A DNA stretch of 64,000 nucleotides. Origin: Psychrobacter maritimus (GTDB lineage Bacteria > Pseudomonadota > Gammaproteobacteria > Pseudomonadales > Moraxellaceae). Positions 26,134-36,313 of the stretch are shown one piece after another. Within the stretch, counting starts at the first letter, position 1. Each line of letters begins with the position of its first letter. The position numbers were made by a program, and so were the translations under genes. The notes below the pieces were generated by a model. It ran no database searches. It was not told where the DNA came from and worked only from the letters and a program-made list of their open reading frames with translations. Where the stretch lies: positions 124,001 through 188,000 of the forward strand of contig NZ_CAJHAJ010000006.1 in assembly GCF_904846345.1 (NCBI RefSeq), in the 5' to 3' direction.

Positions 26134-26928
26134 ATGGCAAAAAAATTACTCATTATAGCGCGAGTTGGATTGGTGGCTATCGGTGCCGTTATCATGGTTG
26201 ATTGTGCCGTGTTAATGACGGTCGGCAAAATTAACTTTGGCACTGTCGTGCCGTTTTTATTGGGCAGCGTCTTTGTCACCCATGGGATATTTTGGCATGC
26301 CATCCGCAAATTTACTAGGCAAAACCCTTTCCGCAATCGTCTTTGGTATGCGCTATGGCTGCTGTTTTTTATTTGGCTTATAAGCTTCGGGTTATTTATT
26401 TTCTCGTTGCAGCAGCAGATTAAGCGCAGCGCACAGCCTGTGCCTGAGGTCGCGGCGATTATTGTATTAGGTTCAGGTACTATCGCAGGAAAGCCAACAC
26501 CGACGCTTGCTCAGCGTTTAGATACGGCCGCCCCGCTGATTAAAGCACAGCCAGAGGCGCTAGCGCTGACCAGTGGCGGTATAGGTATGGGGCAGACGCG
26601 CAGTGAAGCCAGTATTATGGCGACTTATTTACATGAGACACATGGCATTGCCTTTGAGCACATTTTACAAGAGGGCAAAAGCACCAGTACCGCCGAAAAC
26701 TTAATCTATAGCCAAGTAATTTTGGCGGCGCAAAGCGTCTCTATTACCGCGCCTATTGCCATTGTGACCAGTGACTTTCATACCATTCGCGCCGCTGCCA
26801 TTGCCAAGCATCAAGGCTACCAGCAGCCTATTCTACTCGCCAGCCCAACGCCGTTATCCATTCGCTATAATGCGTGGTTTCGCGAGTATTTTGCCTTTGT
26901 CAGTGGTTGGCTATTTGGCGAATATTGA
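26134..26928 (+). CDS. YdcF-family protein (DUF218, SanA/ElyC-like)
   Basis: A 264-residue protein with three or four N-terminal membrane segments (within residues 5-95) followed by a DUF218 domain: VPEVAAIIVLGSGTIAGKPT, LTSGGIGMGQTRSEASIM, EGKSTSTAENL and IVTSDFHTIRA. DUF218 proteins such as ElyC and SanA influence envelope integrity; YdcF binds S-adenosylmethionine. The C-terminal domain probably lies in the periplasm. Transcribed with the cardiolipin synthase gene 88 bases downstream, possibly an envelope-lipid pair. Confidence 0.85.
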   Translation: MAKKLLIIARVGLVAIGAVIMVDCAVLMTVGKINFGTVVPFLLGSVFVTHGIFWHAIRKFTRQNPFRNRLWYALWLLFFIWLISFGLFIFSLQQQIKRSAQPVPEVAAIIVLGSGTIAGKPTPTLAQRLDTAAPLIKAQPEALALTSGGIGMGQTRSEASIMATYLHETHGIAFEHILQEGKSTSTAENLIYSQVILAAQSVSITAPIAIVTSDFHTIRAAAIAKHQGYQQPILLASPTPLSIRYNAWFREYFAFVSGWLFGEY

Positions 26929-27016
26929 TAGAATTTAATAAAGCGGTTCATAAATTAGTACGATAAATAAAACCGTTTTTAAATAAAAATAATAACCATA
27001 ATTAACCAGAATAATA

Positions 27017-28483
27017 ATGGACGGCAGCCCTATGCTCATCGACATCTTATTAACCATTCACTTTATCCTACTGGTACTGATATCCTTGCGCGTCCTATCA
27101 CGTGATGATTTAACCGCGCCCGCACGCTTGGCTTGGATTGTTATCTTATTCGTCTTACCTTATTTTGGCGTATTGGTTTATTGGATGTTTGGTGAGGTGC
27201 ATTTAGGGCGCAACTTCGCGCGTGAACGTGAAGACATTATCAATAAATTACGTCAACACCGTCCTGCAGTACTCGGTAGCGATGTGGCGTTAACACTGGC
27301 CGTCAAACCTGAATACCAAGCAGCCTTTGCTTATTCAGCAAAAGCCACCGGTTTTCAGACCACGGTGGGCAATCGCGCCGAGCTGATGGCTGATGCCGCT
27401 GAGACCCGCAGTCGTATGATTGCCGATTTTGATGCGGCAACCGACCATATCCATGTGCTGTATTATATTTGGCTGGTCGATGGTATGGGCACTGCTACCG
27501 CCCAAGCACTGATTCGCGCCGCAAAGCGCGGCGTTACCTGCCGAGCAATGGTCGATGGTATGGGCTCGCGCAAGATGGTCGGCTCAACGCTATGGCAAGA
27601 AATGAAGGACGCGGGTGTACAGCTTAGTGTTGCCCTACCGTTGACCAATATATTCAAAGTGCTGCTATTCAGCCGTATTGACTTGCGTAATCACCGTAAA
27701 ATTACCGTGATTGATGGCAAGATTGGCTACGCTGGCAGCCGAAATTGTGCCGACCCTGAGTTTATGGTAAAACCCAAATACGCCCCTTGGGTCGATATTA
27801 TGCTGCGCATCGAAGGTCCCATCGTTGCGCAAACTCAGATGCTATTTGCCAGTGATTGGCTGACTGAAAACCCTGATACGCCGCTCGATAGCTTTCCGTA
27901 TGCGACGGATTTGCAGCCAAATCTGCCGACCAATGATTTTGCTGCGCAAGTTTTCTCTGATGGTCCGACCCAGCGCCATGGCACCACGCCGCAGTTTTTA
28001 GGCGCTTTGATTAGCCAAGCTCAGCACACGCTAATGATTTCTACGCCTTATTTCGTGCCTGATTATTCACTGGTGAGCATTCTATGTGCGACGGCCTATC
28101 GCGGAGTTGAGGTGACGATGGTTTTCCCGAAGAAAAACGACTCCTTTATCGTCGCTGCAACCAGTCATAGCTACTATTGGCAATTGCTAGAAGCAGGGGT
28201 GAAAATCTATGAGTATAAACCCGGATTGCTACATGCCAAAACTCTAACCGTCGATGGTCAAATCAGCTTGATTGGCTCGAGCAATTTGGATTTACGCAGC
28301 TTTGATTTGAATTATGAAAACAACATTCTCTTTAGTGATAAAGCGCTCACCGCGGCTATTATCGAGCGTCAATATCAGTATATCGCTGACTCTGATGAAG
28401 TGACGCGCGAAGAAGTGAAAAACTGGCCGCTGTCTTATCGGATTTGGAATAATATCGTTGCCACTATGGGACCGGTTTTATAA
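27017..28483 (+). CDS. cls: Cardiolipin synthase, ClsA type
   Basis: A 488-residue phospholipase D superfamily enzyme. Two N-terminal membrane helices (about residues 6-24 and 36-58) are followed by two HKD sites, NHRKITVIDGKIGYAGSRN and HAKTLTVDGQISLIGSSN, with the usual spacing. It joins two phosphatidylglycerols to make cardiolipin in the inner membrane. The ATG at 27017 is chosen, but a second ATG at 27032 starts MLIDILL and has a GGACGG five bases upstream of it, so it may be the true start. Confidence 0.93.
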   Translation: MDGSPMLIDILLTIHFILLVLISLRVLSRDDLTAPARLAWIVILFVLPYFGVLVYWMFGEVHLGRNFAREREDIINKLRQHRPAVLGSDVALTLAVKPEYQAAFAYSAKATGFQTTVGNRAELMADAAETRSRMIADFDAATDHIHVLYYIWLVDGMGTATAQALIRAAKRGVTCRAMVDGMGSRKMVGSTLWQEMKDAGVQLSVALPLTNIFKVLLFSRIDLRNHRKITVIDGKIGYAGSRNCADPEFMVKPKYAPWVDIMLRIEGPIVAQTQMLFASDWLTENPDTPLDSFPYATDLQPNLPTNDFAAQVFSDGPTQRHGTTPQFLGALISQAQHTLMISTPYFVPDYSLVSILCATAYRGVEVTMVFPKKNDSFIVAATSHSYYWQLLEAGVKIYEYKPGLLHAKTLTVDGQISLIGSSNLDLRSFDLNYENNILFSDKALTAAIIERQYQYIADSDEVTREEVKNWPLSYRIWNNIVATMGPVL

Positions 28484-28525
28484 ATGAGTCCTTGTTCATG
28501 AGTACTTATTAATGAGTATTTGTTA
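28484..28525. repeat. 14-base tandem repeat directly after the cls stop codon
   Basis: Three imperfect copies of ATGAGTNNTTNTT(C/A) run at 28484-28497, 28498-28511 and 28512-28525, starting at the base after TAA. Similar post-stop duplications occur at other genes in this window. Confidence 0.7.
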
Positions 28526-28577
28526 AAGAAAAAGTATTAACATGAAATAATTTGTCATTAAATGTACTTTATTAATT

Positions 28578-29525
28578 CTATTGAACCGCTGTTTTTTGCA
28601 AAATATAGATGACAAATTTAGCTTCAGTTTCAAAAGGCTTTGCTGTCACTTCTGCTAGTAGCGCCTGTCTCTTGTCGCTACGCGCACGATACGCATAAGG
28701 GGTCATGGTCATTAAGTCCGCCAATTCCTCTGCCGATAAATTTAAACTACTGCTGATATGATGGGTTTCTAGCAGCTGGAAATAAGGCGCTAATTCCTGC
28801 AAAAACTTCTCAGAATCATGCTCACGAACGTCATCAAATAACGCCTCCCGCATCGTCGCCAAATGCCCCATATCGGGCTTGGCAATGATTAGATAGCCCT
28901 CATCGCTTAATACCTCATTAAACGCCTCTGGTAAGATGGGGCTAAAAATACTGCTAATGCCATTGATGCTATGCGCGCGTAGCGGTAAATGCGCCGCGCT
29001 AGTGACCAGTGGATAGATGGCTGCCGCTTTAATTACCTCTGTGGCAGAATCGTCTTTAACTGGCTGATACCAAAGACGACCTAAAGCCTTACTGGTTTTT
29101 GCAAGCTCCACAACGGCAGGTTTACTGATATCCGCCGCAATCAGTACATCCATGCCCGTTTGCGCCATTGCCTGCGTGTAATAGCCTTCTCCACAGCCAA
29201 TATCCAGCCAGTTGATAGGCTTATCTTTTTGGTTAATACTGGCTTTTTTTGCCGTCAGTAGCGACGCCATCTTTTGGCAAATTAAGTCATTTAATGGCTG
29301 ATAATGTCCGACATTTAAAAACCGTTTGCGCGCATCAATTGATTGCTGACTATCGCCCGGTGCTTTAGATTTTTTTTGTTGTACCGGTAATAGATTGACA
29401 TAACCCTGACGCGCCACATCAAACGGATGAGCCGTTTGCTTTGGATGCAAGCTGCCATCACAGCGCCACGTATCGTCAGCTGGTTGCAGAGGTGATTGGC
29501 AAAGGGGACAAATAAATAAGCTCAC
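28578..29525 (-). CDS. rlmA: 23S rRNA guanine-N1 methyltransferase RlmA
   Basis: A 315-residue protein. The N-terminal zinc knuckle is formed by Cys6, Cys9, Cys22 and His27, followed by HPFDVARQGYVNLLPVQQKK and RKRFLNVGHYQPL, both diagnostic of RlmA/RrmA. The SAM-binding motif is WLDIGCGEGYY. It methylates N1 of a guanine in helix 35 of 23S rRNA (G745 in E. coli) and affects ribosome function and some drug responses. It is separated from mraY by a strong terminator, and convergent with cls. Confidence 0.92.
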   Translation of the reverse strand: MSLFICPLCQSPLQPADDTWRCDGSLHPKQTAHPFDVARQGYVNLLPVQQKKSKAPGDSQQSIDARKRFLNVGHYQPLNDLICQKMASLLTAKKASINQKDKPINWLDIGCGEGYYTQAMAQTGMDVLIAADISKPAVVELAKTSKALGRLWYQPVKDDSATEVIKAAAIYPLVTSAAHLPLRAHSINGISSIFSPILPEAFNEVLSDEGYLIIAKPDMGHLATMREALFDDVREHDSEKFLQELAPYFQLLETHHISSSLNLSAEELADLMTMTPYAYRARSDKRQALLAEVTAKPFETEAKFVIYILQKTAVQ

Positions 29526-29624
29526 AAGTATCTCAACGTCATCACAATATGGCTGTCATTTTAACAAAGTTCAGGCTTCGTAAGGGATAAAAGGCATAAC
29601 AAAAGAAAAGTTAGCATAGGACAT

Positions 29625-29658
29625 AAAAAAGCCATCTTAGATTTTAAGATGGCTTTTT
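29625..29658 (-). terminator. Intrinsic terminator after the mraY end of the division cluster
   Basis: GCCATCTTA (29631-29639) pairs with TAAGATGGC (29645-29653) around a five-base loop, flanked by a run of A on the left and T on the right. It can work in both directions. It ends the minus-strand rsmH-mraY cluster before rlmA. Confidence 0.9.
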
Positions 29659-29694
29659 ATTCATATTTTGTTGACGACTTATTTTATTGATGAC

Positions 29695-30813
29695 TTAACG
29701 CAGTTTTAAGGTCATCAGCCCAAGAATCACAAGGATAATGGCAATAATCCAAAACCTTGCCACCACTTGCGTCTCTTTCCAGCCAATCTCTTCAAAGTGA
29801 TGATGCAATGGTGCCATGCGAAAGACGCGCTTTTTACGCAGTTTATACGAGCCAACCTGTAGCATGACCGACAATGCTTCAGCGACAAACAGACCGCCCA
29901 TAATGGCAAAGGCAATCTCTTGACGGGTCATAACCGCAATCGTACCGAGCATCGCGCCCAATGCTAACGCCCCAACATCACCCATAAATACTTGCGCTGG
30001 ATGGGCATTAAACCATAAGAAACCAAGCCCCGCGCCAATCATCGAACCACAGACAATAATCACTTCCGAGTTATAGGCAATATAAGGTACATGCAAGTAA
30101 TCCGCAAAGCGCACGTCACCCGAAACATAAGCCATGGCGCCTAAACCTGCTGCGACCAAAACTACGGGCAAAATAGCCAAACCATCCAAGCCATCGGTTA
30201 AGTTGACAGAGTTAGAAGCACCATTAATCACAAAGTAGGTAAAGATAATAAAGCCAATACCAAACGGCACGGCTGAGAAGGGAATTATCCAATCTTTAAA
30301 AATCGGTAGCAGCAAATCCTGCATCTCACGCGTGGTCGCCATATCCGGCTGCAAGGTAGCAATATAATATAAAGATATACCGACGAATAACGCGCCCATC
30401 GAGAGCCAAAAGTATTTTTTGCGGGCGATTAAACCTTTGGGGTCTTTATACTTAATTTTAAGCCAATCATCTGCCCAACCAACCGCGCCAAAGATAATCA
30501 TCACAATAAGCAAAATCCACACATAGGGATTGTTTAATCGCGCCCACAGCAAGGTTGAGACCCCAATCGCGCTCAAAATCAGTACCCCACCCATGGTCGG
30601 CGTACCGGTTTTGGCCAAATGCGACTGCGGACCATCATTACGAATCGCCTGACCATACTTCAGCGCACGCAGACGTCGAATGACGCGTCCCCCAAAAATC
30701 ATGCTAAAGGCAAGCGCGGTAATGACCGCTAGTAACGCGCGCAGCGTCAACGAAGAAACCGCAGAAAACGGCGTATAATACTGACCAAGCCAGCCAAACA
30801 ACCAAACTAACAC
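29695..30813 (-). CDS. mraY: Phospho-N-acetylmuramoyl-pentapeptide transferase
   Basis: A 372-residue polytopic enzyme with ten predicted membrane segments. It has the conserved GTPTMGG region, the catalytic [12 protein letters not shown] with its Asp pair, [20 protein letters not shown], and [14 protein letters not shown]. It transfers phospho-MurNAc-pentapeptide to undecaprenyl phosphate to make lipid I at the inner membrane. Last gene of the cluster, four bases after murF. In E. coli murD, ftsW, murG and murC would follow; here rlmA follows instead. Confidence 0.97.
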   Translation of the reverse strand: MLVWLFGWLGQYYTPFSAVSSLTLRALLAVITALAFSMIFGGRVIRRLRALKYGQAIRNDGPQSHLAKTGTPTMGGVLILSAIGVSTLLWARLNNPYVWILLIVMIIFGAVGWADDWLKIKYKDPKGLIARKKYFWLSMGALFVGISLYYIATLQPDMATTREMQDLLLPIFKDWIIPFSAVPFGIGFIIFTYFVINGASNSVNLTDGLDGLAILPVVLVAAGLGAMAYVSGDVRFADYLHVPYIAYNSEVIIVCGSMIGAGLGFLWFNAHPAQVFMGDVGALALGAMLGTIAVMTRQEIAFAIMGGLFVAEALSVMLQVGSYKLRKKRVFRMAPLHHHFEEIGWKETQVVARFWIIAIILVILGLMTLKLR

Positions 30814-30816
30814 CGC

Positions 30817-32274
30817 CTACTCCTCGACTAGCGCATTGATAAGGGTTTCCATTTCCATGGAACGTGAGCCTTTAAACAGCACCGTACAAGGCTGCGCTTG
30901 CTGTGCTTGTAAATAAGGCTGTAAATAGGCCAATAAACTGTCTTTATCAGCAAAGGCATGGGCGTTGATAGCAGAAATCTCTTGCGCGCCTGCCACCGTA
31001 TAAGGGGCGTATTCACCAACACACAGCAGCACATTGATGCCGGTGGTCGCAATGGTACGACCCAAACTTTGATGCTCGCTGACCGCCGCTTCTCCAAGCT
31101 CGGCAATATCACCGAGTACCATCACTTGCGTACCTGTCTGCGCCGCAAGCACCTTAGCTGCCGCTCGCACCGAATGCGGATTGGCATTATAAGTATCATC
31201 GATCAAACGATGCATACCGAGTAGTTGGCTGTTTAAGCGCCCCTTAGCAGGACGGGCATTTTCAAGTCCGACGACGATATCACTGATATCGATATTTAAC
31301 GCATGGGCACAAGCAGCAGCGGCCAAGGCATTATTGACATTATGCTCGCCCGCTAACGGCAGATTGATATCATGGACTTGGCTGCCAATATGCAGCTTAA
31401 ACTCGCTGCGTTCAGGCTCAACATCTAAATGGCTGGCACTGACATCGGTATTGCCAAAGCCAATCACGTGAGAGGTATGCTTTTCAGCGATACGGCGCAG
31501 CTTATTGGTAAAGTCATCTTTATCAGGGACGATAGCGTACTGCGTGTCATTCAAAGTATGGTAAATCTCAGCCTTGGTTTGGCAAATGCCTTCACGGCTG
31601 CCAAATTCCCCTAAATGCGCGGTACCAATATTGAGAACACAAGCGACATCCGGCTTTACAATCTCAGTAGTATAAGCAATCTCACCAATATGGTTAGCGC
31701 CTAGCTCCAAAATCGCATAGCGATGATGATCGGATAATTCGAGCAACATCATCGGCACACCCAAGTCATTATTTAGGTTGCCACGGGTAATCAGCGTCGG
31801 CGCCAAGCGTCCAAAGATACTACCGAGCATCTCTTTGCAAGTAGTCTTGCCGCTAGAACCAGTAATGGCAATCACAGTCAAATTTTTATGCTGCTGACGA
31901 CGATAAGCTGCCAATTGTCCTAACGCCAAACGCGTGTCATCAACAACTAATTGTGCAATATCAGCAGAAATGGGACGTGAAACGATAGCTGCAACCGCAC
32001 CTTGTTCGATGGCGGTAGCGATATAATCGTGACCATCAAAATTATCACCGCTGAGCGCCAAAAAGATATCGCCGGGTTTTATGGTACGGGTATCGGTAGC
32101 GATACGAGTGCTGCTAATGGGTTTGCTTGCGCCCGTGCTGTTATTGCTTGATGTCGTTTGACCATCAGCAAATTGCCAATGGCCACCCAGTGTTGCGGTT
32201 GCCGCAAGCAGATTGTCTACTTGCCAAACATACAGCCCTTGCGACTGAATGCTGTTATCGTTGTCGGCTGTCAT
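30817..32274 (-). CDS. murF: UDP-MurNAc-tripeptide:D-Ala-D-Ala ligase
   Basis: A 485-residue Mur ligase. ATP-binding GSSGKTTCKEML is followed by the Mur central domain (NLNNDLGVPMMLLEL, ELGANHIGEI) and the C-terminal domain with DDTYNANPHSVRAA. It adds D-Ala-D-Ala to complete the UDP-MurNAc-pentapeptide. AAGGTAAT precedes the ATG. The N-terminal about 40 residues carry extra Ser/Thr/Asn-rich sequence compared with E. coli MurF (452). It starts 107 bases after the murE stop. Confidence 0.96.
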   Translation of the reverse strand: MTADNDNSIQSQGLYVWQVDNLLAATATLGGHWQFADGQTTSSNNSTGASKPISSTRIATDTRTIKPGDIFLALSGDNFDGHDYIATAIEQGAVAAIVSRPISADIAQLVVDDTRLALGQLAAYRRQQHKNLTVIAITGSSGKTTCKEMLGSIFGRLAPTLITRGNLNNDLGVPMMLLELSDHHRYAILELGANHIGEIAYTTEIVKPDVACVLNIGTAHLGEFGSREGICQTKAEIYHTLNDTQYAIVPDKDDFTNKLRRIAEKHTSHVIGFGNTDVSASHLDVEPERSEFKLHIGSQVHDINLPLAGEHNVNNALAAAACAHALNIDISDIVVGLENARPAKGRLNSQLLGMHRLIDDTYNANPHSVRAAAKVLAAQTGTQVMVLGDIAELGEAAVSEHQSLGRTIATTGINVLLCVGEYAPYTVAGAQEISAINAHAFADKDSLLAYLQPYLQAQQAQPCTVLFKGSRSMEMETLINALVEE

Positions 32275-32381
32275 AATGATTACCTTATATATGATGACTA
32301 CTTATCTTTGATATTTGAGAATGTATGTTTTTTAAAAAGTATAAAAAATGAGGCGCAAGCGCTATTATTTATCTATAAAGG

Positions 32382-34139
32382 CTATACCCGCCCTGCTTGC
32401 TTTAAAGCATTTTGCAAAATAACACTGTCGTCAAAATCATAACGAACATGGTTAATTTCTTGATAGGTTTCATGACCCTTGCCCGCGATAACGACAATAT
32501 CATCAGGCGATGCTTGATTGACCGCATATTCGATGGCGGTTTGGCGCGCCGGTTCGATATGGGCACGTTGATATTGCTCGTTTGTCATGCCTGCTTGCAT
32601 ATCTTGCAAGATTACATTTGGGTCTTCGGTACGTGGATTATCCGCCGTCAATACAACGTTATCGGCGCCCGCCAATCCCGCTTGCGCCATCAATGGGCGC
32701 TTGCCCGCATCACGGTCGCCGCCACAACCAAACACTGCCCATAGCTGACCTTTACAATGGGTTTTTAGGCTGGCAAGTACTTGGCTTAACGCATCAGGCG
32801 TATGCGCATAATCAACAATAAAACAACCATCATTGGATGGCACACGCTGCATACGTCCAACCGCACCTTGTAGCTGCGGGATAACGGCCGCAATGCGCTC
32901 CAAACTAATTCCTAGGGCTACAGCTGCGGCAATAGCAGCCAGCAAATTGGCAACGTTAAAACGACCCAATAATGGGCTGACGATATTAATACCATTGGTT
33001 TCTTTGTTTTTAAAATCAGCATTATCAAAGTCACTGTTACCAAAATCAGTACGCAGCGCAATCTCAACACCGTGCAAACTTGGCTTGATTTCAGCGGCAA
33101 CAAAGTTCGCAGATTTTGCTGGGTCTAAACTATAGGTCCAAACCGTTAATTGGCTGGCATGCGCGGTATCGAGCATAATCTGTGCATGCTCGTCATCGAT
33201 ATTGATGATGGCGTGGGTTAACTCTGGGAAATGTGCTTTATCAAACAGCTTAGCTTTTGCCGCAGCATACTCTGCCATATCGGCATGATAATCTAGATGA
33301 TCGCGGCTCAAATTGGTATAAATCGCCACCGATACAGGCATCCCTTGTAAACGCTGCTGATCTAAACCGTGCGAGCTTGCTTCTAATGCCAATAGCTCAG
33401 CATTCTCTGTACCCATTTGATATAAGAACTTCTGTACCGCTAAGGCATCACCGGTGGTATGGCTGGCTTGCACCAGAGCGCCTAATCTACCGTTACCTGC
33501 TGTTCCCATCACGGCGCTACTCATGTCAGTTAGCTGCGTCAATTGCGCCACCAATTGGCTGATAGTGGTTTTGCCATTGGTGCCCGTTACTGCGACGACC
33601 GTCGGCAAGGTTACAGACCGCTGATATTGCAAACGCGCCTGAATCAAGTCACCTAAAAAATCACGGATATTGGGCACATATAATACGGGGCAAGGCAGGC
33701 GGTCCAATTGCTGCTGTGCGATAGATTCAGCATTATCATCAGTTAAAGCAAGATTGGTATGTGGCGGTACATTAGCTTTGGTAAGCAAAGCGCGCGGGTC
33801 AATTTCTGCTAGGATAAACGCCGCATTTTGCGCGGCTTGATAAAGGTAGTCACGACTTTTTTGACAGTTTGGCGTATGACTTTTTAATAACACAAAGACA
33901 TCGTTGGCTACCAACTGACGGCTGTCTAAGCAGAACTGCTCAAATGGGATATTGGCAAGCGATGTTTTTAGATTGGGCAACTGACTGTTAGATGCGATTA
34001 TCATCGCTGTCAATGCTTGCGCTAGGCTTTGTTTGTCTTTATGGTTCTGCCTATGACTGTCGCTACCGCTGGCTTCAATCAGCTGTTGCAAGGTGACTGT
34101 GGTGCTGCTTGGCGACGAGATAGACGGAGTCATTGGCAA
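32382..34139 (-). CDS. murE: UDP-MurNAc-tripeptide synthetase MurE
   Basis: A 585-residue Mur ligase, about 90 longer than E. coli MurE. The ATP motif is VAVTGTNGKTTISQL. The amino-acid specificity loop is DNPRTEDP, the DNPR form that selects meso-diaminopimelate. The extra length comes from about 60 N-terminal residues (Ser/Thr/Gln-rich) and an Asp/Asn-rich insertion (FGNSDFDNADFKNKE). It adds meso-DAP to UDP-MurNAc-L-Ala-D-Glu. It follows ftsI by 65 bases. Confidence 0.95.
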   Translation of the reverse strand: MPMTPSISSPSSTTVTLQQLIEASGSDSHRQNHKDKQSLAQALTAMIIASNSQLPNLKTSLANIPFEQFCLDSRQLVANDVFVLLKSHTPNCQKSRDYLYQAAQNAAFILAEIDPRALLTKANVPPHTNLALTDDNAESIAQQQLDRLPCPVLYVPNIRDFLGDLIQARLQYQRSVTLPTVVAVTGTNGKTTISQLVAQLTQLTDMSSAVMGTAGNGRLGALVQASHTTGDALAVQKFLYQMGTENAELLALEASSHGLDQQRLQGMPVSVAIYTNLSRDHLDYHADMAEYAAAKAKLFDKAHFPELTHAIINIDDEHAQIMLDTAHASQLTVWTYSLDPAKSANFVAAEIKPSLHGVEIALRTDFGNSDFDNADFKNKETNGINIVSPLLGRFNVANLLAAIAAAVALGISLERIAAVIPQLQGAVGRMQRVPSNDGCFIVDYAHTPDALSQVLASLKTHCKGQLWAVFGCGGDRDAGKRPLMAQAGLAGADNVVLTADNPRTEDPNVILQDMQAGMTNEQYQRAHIEPARQTAIEYAVNQASPDDIVVIAGKGHETYQEINHVRYDFDDSVILQNALKQAGRV

Positions 34140-34204
34140 ATCCTAAACGGTTAAAACGCATCAAATGGTTAATAGCGGAATATTTAAAAAGATTACTTTT
34201 TTAT

Positions 34205-36313
34205 CTACTGTTCTTCGGTTTTTAACGGCTTATCTAACGGCACATTATACAAACGCAGCGCCTCTTTCATGACGTTATGGAAGACAGGAGCGACGGTTAA
34301 GCCGGCATAAATCTGACCACGCGGGTCTTCGATAAGTATGACACCGACCAGTTTAGGATTAGACGCTGGCGCCATACCCGCAAAGACGTTACGATATTGG
34401 TCCGTATAGTAGCCACCTTTTGGATTGATACGGCGCGACGTTCCTGTTTTACCAGCAACGCGATAACCATCGATAGCAGCACCCTTAGCCGTACCACCCG
34501 GTTCGGTCACACTTTCCATCATTTGTACGATAGACATGGCTTGCTCATGTGCCATGATACGCTTACTGGGCGGCCGCTCGCCATCTTTGGTCAGCGTTAA
34601 TGGATGCATAACCCCGCCTGCTGCCAGCGCCGAATAGGCCTGTGCTACCTGCGCCAATGTCACTTGCAGACCGTAACCATAACTGACCGTCGCCCGCCTT
34701 GAGGTTTCTTTCTCTTTTGGCGTCACGACAAGTCCACTGCCCTCACCGGGGAATTGCAGCGGTGTTTTTGAGCCAAAGCCAAATTGCTTTTGCATATTGG
34801 TAATGGCATCAGGCGGCAGTGATAACGCAATCTTGGTCGAGGCCACGTTACTAGACTTCTGTAGCAACGTACCCAGAGTAATACGACCTAGATTATTATG
34901 ATCGCGAATCGTATAACCACGCACACGGATAGAACCAGGATTGGTATCAATCAATGACGTCGTCGTATACTTGCCTGAATCTAAAGCGGCGGCTACAGTA
35001 AACGGTTTCATCACCGAACCGGGCTCAAAGACATCAAGCAGCGCCCGGTTACGTTGGTTTTCACCGGTCATCTCATTAAGATTGTTGGAGTTAAATGACG
35101 GCCATGTCGATAGAGCAAGTACTTCACCGGTTTGCACATCGACGATCATACCCGTTGACCAGCGCGCTTTTTGCAAGCGGCCGGCTTTTTCCAGCTCTTT
35201 ATAAAGCAAATACTGCAAGCGCGAATCAATCGTTAACGCCACGTCTTTACCGGGTATCTCTGGTTCAATCTGCTTAATTTCTTTCAGGCTATTTTGCTTG
35301 GCATCTTTGAGTACCAATACTTTACCATCATCGCCCGCCAGCTCAGTTTCGTACTGACGTTCGATACCAGCGCGGCCTTCATAACCGCCTTCAGGATCAT
35401 CGGCGTTTTGGCCCATAAAGCCTAACAGCTGCGAGTTCGGTTGCGGCTGCGGATAATAGCGCTGGAAGAAGTTTTTCTCATAGACGCCCGGAAAATCAAG
35501 CGAGCTAACACTTTGAGCAATCTCAGGGGTGACTTTATTGAGTAGCGGTAGATAATGCGAGCCTGCGCCCGATGGTAGCGCCGCTTTAACGGCTTCCTCA
35601 TCGGTTACATCGATACTGTCATCGATAGCCGTGACTTTTTTAAGCTCAGTGACTGAGATATTGGCCGCCGCCGCAAGGGTGGTCAAATCCATATTATCCA
35701 AGCGCTTTTGCATACGCGCGACCAGCTTTGGACTATCGGGATTGGTCAAAATAATGCGTTTAAGCTCGTAATATTCGCGCGCATAATCATGCGGGCTAAA
35801 AGAAACCGTCGCTAGAGGCGCACTGACTGCTAATGGCAAATCATTACGGTCGGTAATCATACCGCGATAGGATTTTTGCGTGCGCACGCTGGTGATAAGC
35901 TCGTTACCTTTATCTTGGTAAAATTGAGCATTGGCCACTTGTAAATAATAAGCACGGCCGATAAGCGCTACCAAAATTAGCAGTGCTAGTGCCCAAATCA
36001 TACGAAAACGGTTTTTATCTTGCTCGACACCGCCACGCGAAGAGGCGCCAGACGCTTTACCCAAAAACGCTCTTTTACTTTTTAGGTTTTTAACACTGGT
36101 ATAAGCGCCCTGCTCTTCGTTCTTTTTGAGGCGACCAAATAGCTTGGCTTTACGGCCATCACTGGTTTTATTATCAGGCTTGCTACTCGTTTGCCCAGAT
36201 TTGGCGGCACTGGCACGGCGTAACGGCTTGGTGACTTTGCCGCTGGCTGGTTTTTTGTTGTTATTCTTAGCGGCAGCTTTATCACTATTGGCATTGGATT
36301 TTTTATCACTCAT
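34205..36313 (-). CDS. ftsI: Septal peptidoglycan transpeptidase FtsI (PBP3) with a long basic N-terminus
   Basis: A 702-residue class B penicillin-binding protein. Catalytic motifs are Ser433-x-x-Lys436, Ser487-Ser-Asn489 and Lys622-Thr-Gly624. The single membrane helix is at about residues 103-122. Before it lies a cytoplasmic tail of about 100 residues rich in Lys, Asn, Ser and Ala, far longer than the about 20 residues of E. coli FtsI. It crosslinks septal peptidoglycan together with FtsW. Its ATG overlaps the ftsL stop (ATGA), so the two are coupled. Confidence 0.96.
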   Translation of the reverse strand: MSDKKSNANSDKAAAKNNNKKPASGKVTKPLRRASAAKSGQTSSKPDNKTSDGRKAKLFGRLKKNEEQGAYTSVKNLKSKRAFLGKASGASSRGGVEQDKNRFRMIWALALLILVALIGRAYYLQVANAQFYQDKGNELITSVRTQKSYRGMITDRNDLPLAVSAPLATVSFSPHDYAREYYELKRIILTNPDSPKLVARMQKRLDNMDLTTLAAAANISVTELKKVTAIDDSIDVTDEEAVKAALPSGAGSHYLPLLNKVTPEIAQSVSSLDFPGVYEKNFFQRYYPQPQPNSQLLGFMGQNADDPEGGYEGRAGIERQYETELAGDDGKVLVLKDAKQNSLKEIKQIEPEIPGKDVALTIDSRLQYLLYKELEKAGRLQKARWSTGMIVDVQTGEVLALSTWPSFNSNNLNEMTGENQRNRALLDVFEPGSVMKPFTVAAALDSGKYTTTSLIDTNPGSIRVRGYTIRDHNNLGRITLGTLLQKSSNVASTKIALSLPPDAITNMQKQFGFGSKTPLQFPGEGSGLVVTPKEKETSRRATVSYGYGLQVTLAQVAQAYSALAAGGVMHPLTLTKDGERPPSKRIMAHEQAMSIVQMMESVTEPGGTAKGAAIDGYRVAGKTGTSRRINPKGGYYTDQYRNVFAGMAPASNPKLVGVILIEDPRGQIYAGLTVAPVFHNVMKEALRLYNVPLDKPLKTEEQ